From the NCBI RefSeq assembly GCF_900102195.1, contig NZ_FNBE01000017.1, positions 62,001 to 126,000 of the forward strand: DNA of 64,000 nucleotides. Reading direction: 5' to 3'. The notes under the pieces were generated by a model. That model was not told where the DNA came from. It made no database searches and saw only the letters and a program-made list of their open reading frames with translations. Positions 58,681 to 64,000 of the stretch are shown in pieces. How positions within the stretch are numbered: the first letter of the stretch is position 1; each line of letters opens with the position of its first letter. Made by a program: the position numbers and the translations under genes. Source of the DNA: Pseudonocardia oroxyli (GTDB lineage: Bacteria > Actinomycetota > Actinomycetes > Mycobacteriales > Pseudonocardiaceae).

Positions 58681-60600
58681 TCAGTGGCAGGCCTCCGGCG
58701 CGCTCGGTGGGTAGTCCAGTGCCGGGTTGCCGTCGAAGAACCCGCTGGGCTTGAGCATGAACCCCACCGTGCTCACCGGCATCACCGGCCAGTCCTCCGG
58801 GCGCACGATGTGGTGCGCGCCCATCGAGTACCAGAGCACCAGGTCGGTGTCCTCCAGCGGCCGGTCGGCCGCGACGTAGGCGGGCAGCCCGTCCCCGCCG
58901 GGGTTCTGCAGCGGGTAGTCGCCCGCCGCGAACCGCTGCGAGCGGTCCTGCGCGGTCACCCACACCTGGTGCCGGGTGAACCCGGCTCGCGGGGCGAACA
59001 GCGCCGTCGTCGGGTAGATCGGCGGCGCGGACGTCCCCGGCATCAGCACGTACCCGGTGGGGGTGCCGAGCGCGGAGTGCACCGACGGGTTCTCGATCCG
59101 CCAGTGCCGTGCCACCGACGCGTCGGTGTCCCGGGCCCCCACCGCCTCCGAGACGACCGGGGTCCGCCGCACCTCCCACGCGTTGCCGTGGGGGTTGTCC
59201 GGGCCCGGGGGAGAGGGCACCGAGTCCAGCTCGACGACCGTGTTCCCCGGCCCGTCGACCGCCATCTCCATGCGCACGCAGAAGAAGTGCTGGTGGTGGG
59301 GGCCGTACAGGCCGGGCGCGACGAGCGTGCCGTGGGCGGGCGTGACCCCGGGGGCGACGGCGCCCGTCGAGATCACGCCGGTCATCTTGACCTCGTACTC
59401 GATCGTCCCGTCGGTGTAGAGGTACCAGAAGTAGCCGTACTCGTAGTTCCCCACGGTGACGATCGTCGACAGGACGAGCCGACGCCGGCGCCGCACCTCC
59501 ACGCGGCCGGTGCGGAAGTCGGTGTGCTTCCACCCGATCCCCACGTCCTCCTCGTGCATGCAGACCGCGTTCGGGATGACGACGGCGGCCCCGTCCTGGT
59601 CGTTGACCACGCCGTCGAAGTACTGGATGTGCCCCACGCAGTCGCAGCCGAGCTGCAGCGGGTTGGCCAGCCAGCCGACGCCGTACTCGCCCTGGTCGAA
59701 GACGTTCTTGATCCGGTGTGTGGGGGCCGGGTCGCCGTAGGGGACGTACATCTCGGCGAGCCCGGCGCGGTGCACGATCGGCCGCCCGGCGTAGGCGATC
59801 TGGTGCAGCACCAGGCCCTCACGCGGGGTGAACCCGATCCGCAGCGTCCACTTCTGCCAGCCGACGGCGTGCCCGTCGACGGTGAACGACGGCCCGTCCG
59901 GCTGCACGACGTCCCAGGCCTTGACCTCGCGCACCGACTCGACCCGGGGCACGTTGTCCGGCGCGTGGATCCACTCGGCCTCGTAGTTCCCCGGCTGCGG
60001 GGGGAACGGCACGATCCCGTGGTCGGCCACGTCGACGACCTCGCCCGCGTCGAGGTCCACGGTCACGATCAGGCCCTCGACGGGCCGGGCGTACCCGTGC
60101 TCGCCGGGCGCGGCGCGCACCCAGGTGAGCGGCCGCACGATCCGGCGCAGGGCCGGGTCGTCCTCCGGGCCCGTCCAGCTCGACGCCCACGGGTCGATCA
60201 TGGCGAGCGAGAAGTCGGTGACCCCGCGCGCCCGCATGGCCTCCTGCCAGCGCGGATCGGCCCGCACGATGTCCTCCGTGGAGGTGAACTCCTCGGCGGT
60301 GATCGGCGGCTGCACCCCGGGCCGGTCCCGCCAGGAGACCAGCTCGCGGCGGGTCAGCGAGACGACCGCCTCCGAGGTCGTCCGGGTGCCGCGGTCGTAG
60401 AGGACGATCTCGGCGCAGCGGTCCACCGGGTCGCCCGGGGCCCAGGCGAGCAGCGCGGCCTTCGAGGGCTCGTGCAGCGAGACGAACACGAACCGGGCGG
60501 TCGGGGTGAGGCCGCGCAGCTCGGTCAGCAGCGCCGAGGCCGCGGCGACCTCGTCGGCGGTGAGCGGTTCGAGGGGGTGGGTCTGCAGGACGGCGGTCAT
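58681..60600 (-). CDS. Copper-containing primary amine oxidase
   Basis: A 639-aa quinoenzyme that oxidises primary amines to aldehydes, releasing NH3 and H2O2. The tyrosine that becomes topaquinone lies in TIVTVGNYEYGYFWYLYTDG. The HPHHQHFFC-like copper site is present as GLYGPHHQHFFCVRMEMAVD, and the third His motif appears late as DLVLWYSMGAHHIVRPEDWP. The catalytic Asp region is VYFDGVVNDQDG-like (HIQYFDGVVNDQDGAAV). No signal peptide is seen, so it is cytoplasmic. Its ATG overlaps the permease stop (ATGA). Confidence 0.92.
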   Translation of the reverse strand: MTAVLQTHPLEPLTADEVAAASALLTELRGLTPTARFVFVSLHEPSKAALLAWAPGDPVDRCAEIVLYDRGTRTTSEAVVSLTRRELVSWRDRPGVQPPITAEEFTSTEDIVRADPRWQEAMRARGVTDFSLAMIDPWASSWTGPEDDPALRRIVRPLTWVRAAPGEHGYARPVEGLIVTVDLDAGEVVDVADHGIVPFPPQPGNYEAEWIHAPDNVPRVESVREVKAWDVVQPDGPSFTVDGHAVGWQKWTLRIGFTPREGLVLHQIAYAGRPIVHRAGLAEMYVPYGDPAPTHRIKNVFDQGEYGVGWLANPLQLGCDCVGHIQYFDGVVNDQDGAAVVIPNAVCMHEEDVGIGWKHTDFRTGRVEVRRRRRLVLSTIVTVGNYEYGYFWYLYTDGTIEYEVKMTGVISTGAVAPGVTPAHGTLVAPGLYGPHHQHFFCVRMEMAVDGPGNTVVELDSVPSPPGPDNPHGNAWEVRRTPVVSEAVGARDTDASVARHWRIENPSVHSALGTPTGYVLMPGTSAPPIYPTTALFAPRAGFTRHQVWVTAQDRSQRFAAGDYPLQNPGGDGLPAYVAADRPLEDTDLVLWYSMGAHHIVRPEDWPVMPVSTVGFMLKPSGFFDGNPALDYPPSAPEACH

Positions 60601-62108
60601 GACTCCTCCAGCTCCAGGGTGAAATGTCCGAGTCCTGCGTACACCGCGGGTCGTTTCGCGCGGAAGTACCAGGCGGTCACCATCCCGAGAACGAAGACGA
60701 CGAGGACCACCCACGGGATCGCCGTGACGAACGGGGCGTCCTCGGCCGCGGCGAGGGTGTCCCGGTTGGCGATCAGCAGGTAGCAGGCGCCCACCATGGC
60801 CAGCCCGCCGATCACCGGCGCGACGAGCGTCCCGAACCAGTGGAAGCCGTCTCGGGCCTTGACCAGGAAGAACCGGATGATCGCCACGCACACCAGGCCC
60901 TGCACCGCGAGGATCCCGAGGACCCCGAGCAGCGGTGACCACGTGCCGAGCTTGAGCAGCGCGCCCTCGGTGGAGGGGTCGGCGAGGACGAAGGCGAGCC
61001 CGTAGAGGAACACGAAGGCGGTCACCGTCATGGCCGCGATCCCGGGCGAGTGGTGGCGCGAGGTGTCGGCCAGCCTGCGCGGCAGCACGCCCTCGCGGCC
61101 GAGCGCGAACAGGTAGCGGGCACCGGTGTTGAAGAAGGCCATCGCGCAGGCGAACGAGCTGGTCACGGCCAACAGCTCCAGCACGGCGGTGAGCCAGCCG
61201 CCCACGAACCGGTCGGCGAGGGGGTAGAAGGCCGAGGCGTAGGTGCCCGCGAACTGGTCCGACACGGCCTGGACCGAGCCGGTCAGGCCCCAGCCGGACA
61301 CGAAGGCGTAGGACACGACCATGTAGAACACGCCGAGCCCGATCACCGACGTGTAGGTGGCGACCGTGGCGATCCGGCGCGGGTCGCGGGACTCCTCGGC
61401 GTAGTTCGGGGCCATCTCGAACCCCACCCAGGACCAGAACGCGGCGAACAGCGCGACGCCGGCCGCGGCGCCGCCGAACACCTGGATCGCACCCGGGTTG
61501 TCGAAGATCGCGACGGGGTTGAAGGGCTGCGCCGACAGCCCCTCCGCCCCGCCCTGCCCGAGCACCGCGACGCTCAGCACCACCAGCGCGAGCACCTCGG
61601 CGATCAGCATCACCCCGAGCACCTTGGCGGTGAGCTCGATGTGGAACCACGCGAGCAACGCCATCACCGCCAGCGCCACGACCATGTAGACCCAGGCGGG
61701 CAGCACCGCCCCCGTCCACGTCTCGACGGTGGTCGCGGCGAAGTAGCCGAGCACGCCGATCACGGCCGCGGTGAAGATCATGTAGCAGAGCGCGATGAGC
61801 ACCCCGGCGCCCGTGCCGACGATCCGGCCGAGCCCGCGGCTGACGAAGGTGTAGAAGCCGCCCGCGCTCGTCACCCGGCGGCTCATCGCGATGTAGCCGA
61901 CCGAGAAGATCGTGAGCGCGAGCGTGGCCAGCAGGAACGCCGCGGGCGCCGCCCAGCCGCCGCCGTCGACCGCCACCGGGACGTTGAACAGCATGGCGGT
62001 CAGCGGTGCGGCACCGGTGACGATGCAGAACAGCACGGACGGCAGCCCGAGGGCGCCGCCCGCGAGCCTGCCGCTCCGGGCGGGGGTTTCCAGGGTCAGG
62101 TCGGCCAT
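60597..62108 (-). CDS. APC-family amino acid/amine permease
   Basis: A 503-aa transporter with about 12-14 transmembrane segments, beginning LGLPSVLFCIVTGAAPLTAM and with SWVGFEMAPNYAEESRDPRR near 233-252, the signature of APC permeases. It is translationally coupled to the copper amine oxidase, so it probably imports the amine that enzyme degrades (for example tyramine, phenethylamine or putrescine). The identity of the amine is inference. Confidence 0.87.
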   Translation of the reverse strand: MADLTLETPARSGRLAGGALGLPSVLFCIVTGAAPLTAMLFNVPVAVDGGGWAAPAAFLLATLALTIFSVGYIAMSRRVTSAGGFYTFVSRGLGRIVGTGAGVLIALCYMIFTAAVIGVLGYFAATTVETWTGAVLPAWVYMVVALAVMALLAWFHIELTAKVLGVMLIAEVLALVVLSVAVLGQGGAEGLSAQPFNPVAIFDNPGAIQVFGGAAAGVALFAAFWSWVGFEMAPNYAEESRDPRRIATVATYTSVIGLGVFYMVVSYAFVSGWGLTGSVQAVSDQFAGTYASAFYPLADRFVGGWLTAVLELLAVTSSFACAMAFFNTGARYLFALGREGVLPRRLADTSRHHSPGIAAMTVTAFVFLYGLAFVLADPSTEGALLKLGTWSPLLGVLGILAVQGLVCVAIIRFFLVKARDGFHWFGTLVAPVIGGLAMVGACYLLIANRDTLAAAEDAPFVTAIPWVVLVVFVLGMVTAWYFRAKRPAVYAGLGHFTLELEES

Positions 62109-62253
62109 GACGACTCCACGGGGTCGGGCTTCCCAGCGTGCGAGGCCCGTGTGACGGCCGTGAGCGTTGCATGTTGCATCTATTGCACAGCGCACCGGAT
62201 TTCGGGGCCCCCGGGCGTTCCGCCGCGGGGAGGCTCCGGGGAGGATGGGGTGG
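62109..62253. promoter_or_regulatory. Divergent promoter region with TTGCA repeats
   Basis: TTGCA occurs three times at 62167-62171, 62174-62178 and 62183-62187, in a short AT-richer window between the amine permease and tex. It may be an operator for the amine permease/oxidase operon. No regulator gene is adjacent in the window. GGGGAGGATGGG before 62254 is the ribosome binding site for tex. Confidence 0.45.
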
Positions 62254-64000
62254 TGACAGGTTCGGTCCTCACCCCCCAGCCCTCGGTGGAGCAGCGGATC
62301 GCCGACGAGCTCGGCGTGCGACAGCACCAGGTGGCCGCCGCGGTCGGCCTCCTCGACGACGGGTCCACGGTCCCCTTCGTCGCCCGGTACCGGAAGGAGG
62401 CCACCGGCGGCCTCGACGACGCGCAGCTGCGCACCCTGGAGGAGCGCCTGCGCTACCTCCGCGAGCTGGAGGAGCGGCGCACCGCGGTCCTCGACGAGAT
62501 CCGCAAGCAGGGCAAGCTCACCCCCGAGCTGGAGGCCCGCATCCACGCGGCGGAGTCCAAGGCCCGCCTCGAGGACGTCTACCTGCCCTACAAGCCCAAG
62601 CGCCGCACCAAGGCGATGATCGCCCGCGAGCAGGGCCTCGAGCCGCTCGCCGACGCGCTGCTGGCCGATCCGACCCTGGACCCGACCGAGACCGCACAGG
62701 GCTACGTGACCGACGAGGTCGCGGACGCCGCGGCCGCGCTCGAGGGCGCCCGCTCCATCCTCGTCGAGCGCTTCTCCGAGGAGCCGGACCTGATCGGCGG
62801 CCTGCGCGAGCGCATGTGGTCGCGCGGCGTGCTCGTGTCGAAGGTGCGGGCGGGCAAGGAGACCGGTGACGTCGCGGCCGCGAAGTTCGCGGACTACTTC
62901 GACTTCTCCGAGCCCTTCACCACGCTCCCCTCGCACCGGATCCTCGCGGTGTTCCGCGGGGAGAAGGAGGAGGTCCTCGACGTCACGCTGGAGCCGGACG
63001 CGGACCCCGAGAACGCGGGCGACTGGGAGACCCTGATCGCGGCGCACGTCGGGGTGTCGCAGCAGGGTCGGGCCGCGGACGAGTGGCTGGCGGGCGTGGT
63101 CCGCTGGACCTGGCGCACGCGGATCCTGCTGCACCTGGGCATCGACATCCGGGTCCGGCTGCGCACCGCCGCGGAGGAGGGGGCGATCGCCGTGTTCGCC
63201 TCCAACCTGCGGGACCTGCTGCTCGCGGCACCCGCAGGCACCCGCGCGACGATGGGGCTGGACCCGGGCCTGCGCACGGGCGTCAAGGTCGCCGTGGTCG
63301 ACGCGACCGGCAAGGTCGTCGCGAAGGACACGATCTACCCGCACGAGCCGCGCAAGGACTGGAACGGCGCGCTGGTCACGCTGACGAAGCTCGCCACGGC
63401 GCACGACGTCGAGCTGATCGCGATCGGCAACGGCACCGCGTCCCGGGAGACGGACGCGCTGGCGGGCGAGCTGGTCGCGATGAACCCCGGGCTGAAGATG
63501 ACCAAGGTCATGGTCAGCGAGGCGGGGGCGTCGGTGTACTCGGCGTCGGCGTACGCGTCGGCGGAGCTGCCCGACCTGGACGTCTCGATCCGGGGCGCGG
63601 TGTCCATCGCGCGCCGGCTGCAGGACCCGCTCGCCGAGCTGGTGAAGATCGACCCGAAGTCCATCGGCGTCGGGCAGTACCAGCACGACCTGCCGGAGTC
63701 CTCGCTGTCCCGCTCGCTCGACGCGGTGGTCGAGGACTGTGTGAACGCCGTCGGGGTCGACCTGAACTCGGCGTCGGCGCCGCTGCTGCGCCGGGTGTCC
63801 GGGATCAGCGAGTCCCTGGCTGCGGCGATCGTCTCGCACCGGGACGCGAACGGGCCGTTCCGGACCCGGACCGCGCTGTCCGACGTCCCGCGGCTGGGCC
63901 CGAAGGCCTTCGAGCAATGCGCGGGCTTCCTGCGCATCCGGGGCGGCGACGAGCCGCTCGACATCTCCGGCGTGCACCCCGAGGCCTACCCCGTGGCGCG
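62254..64000 (+). CDS. tex: Tex-family transcription accessory protein (partial, runs off the window)
   Basis: RNA-binding protein of which the first 582 residues of an expected 750-800 are present. It opens SVEQRIADELGVRQHQVAAA and has STVPFVARYRKEATGGLDDA, PKRRTKAMIAREQGLEPLAD, the YqgF-like nuclease-fold segment MGLDPGLRTGVKVAVVDATG, SVYSASAYASAELPDLDVSI, VGQYQHDLPESSL, and the first helix-hairpin-helix (NAVGVDLNSASAPLLRRVSG). The C-terminal S1 domain lies beyond the window. GTG 62254 or 62251 follows GGGGAGGATGGG. Confidence 0.92.

Overview
The window is about 64 kb of very GC-rich DNA from an actinomycete. The block at 41.7-57.5 kb follows a gene order I recall from Mycobacterium tuberculosis (sigA, suhB, cei, DUF4193, DUF3093, dut, DUF3710, OB-fold protein, DUF3159, two TrkA proteins, APC-type transporter, RNA m5U methyltransferase). 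Codon bias, TAGGGT-type -10 boxes, leaderless starts, aerobic B12 genes and many short palindromic repeats suggest a member of the Pseudonocardiaceae, perhaps Pseudonocardia. The genus is an inference.

Layout. 0-6 kb: a sugar (xylose/ribose-type) ABC importer with a ROK regulator and an Ldh_2-type dehydrogenase. 6-7 kb: a GAF/ANTAR-like protein. 7.1-10 kb: a TPP riboswitch followed by a pyrimidine (thiamin precursor) ABC importer. 10.1-20.4 kb: an aerobic cobalamin cluster (cobL-cobM-cobK, then the opposed cobG-cobH-cobIJ, then cobN behind a cobalamin riboswitch). 20.5-31.6 kb: a lipoprotein, DMT and MFS transporters, a tartrate-dehydrogenase-like enzyme, a plant-type ketol-acid reductoisomerase facing an IlvY-like LysR regulator, another MFS protein and a giant two-in-one ABC exporter. 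31.84-41.70 kb: an integrated element of about 9.84 kb. 41.7-57.5 kb: the conserved sigA-to-methyltransferase block. 57.5-64 kb: a MaoC-type hydratase, a palindrome array, a copper amine oxidase with its permease, and the start of tex.

The integrated element is bounded by a 20-bp direct repeat that is the last 20 bp of sigA, stop codon included. It encodes a tyrosine integrase next to sigA, a prim-pol/RepA-type replication protein, an HNH-like protein, a prohead protease, a coiled-coil protein and an HK97-type capsid protein. I see no portal, large terminase or tail gene. It looks like a capsid-encoding phage satellite similar in plan to the phiRv1/phiRv2 mini-prophages. It carries 13 GGGACA motifs (many in head-to-head pairs) beside the replication gene, and a small accessory module near attL.

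The second unusual layer is a set of at least four families of short palindromic repeats. They sit between genes, form stop codons or gene tails, and inside cobN, cobG and cobIJ are translated in frame as extra linkers. The third is the plant-type KARI. The sugar, thiamin-precursor and B12 loci each read as ordinary transport or biosynthetic operons, two of them under recognisable riboswitches.
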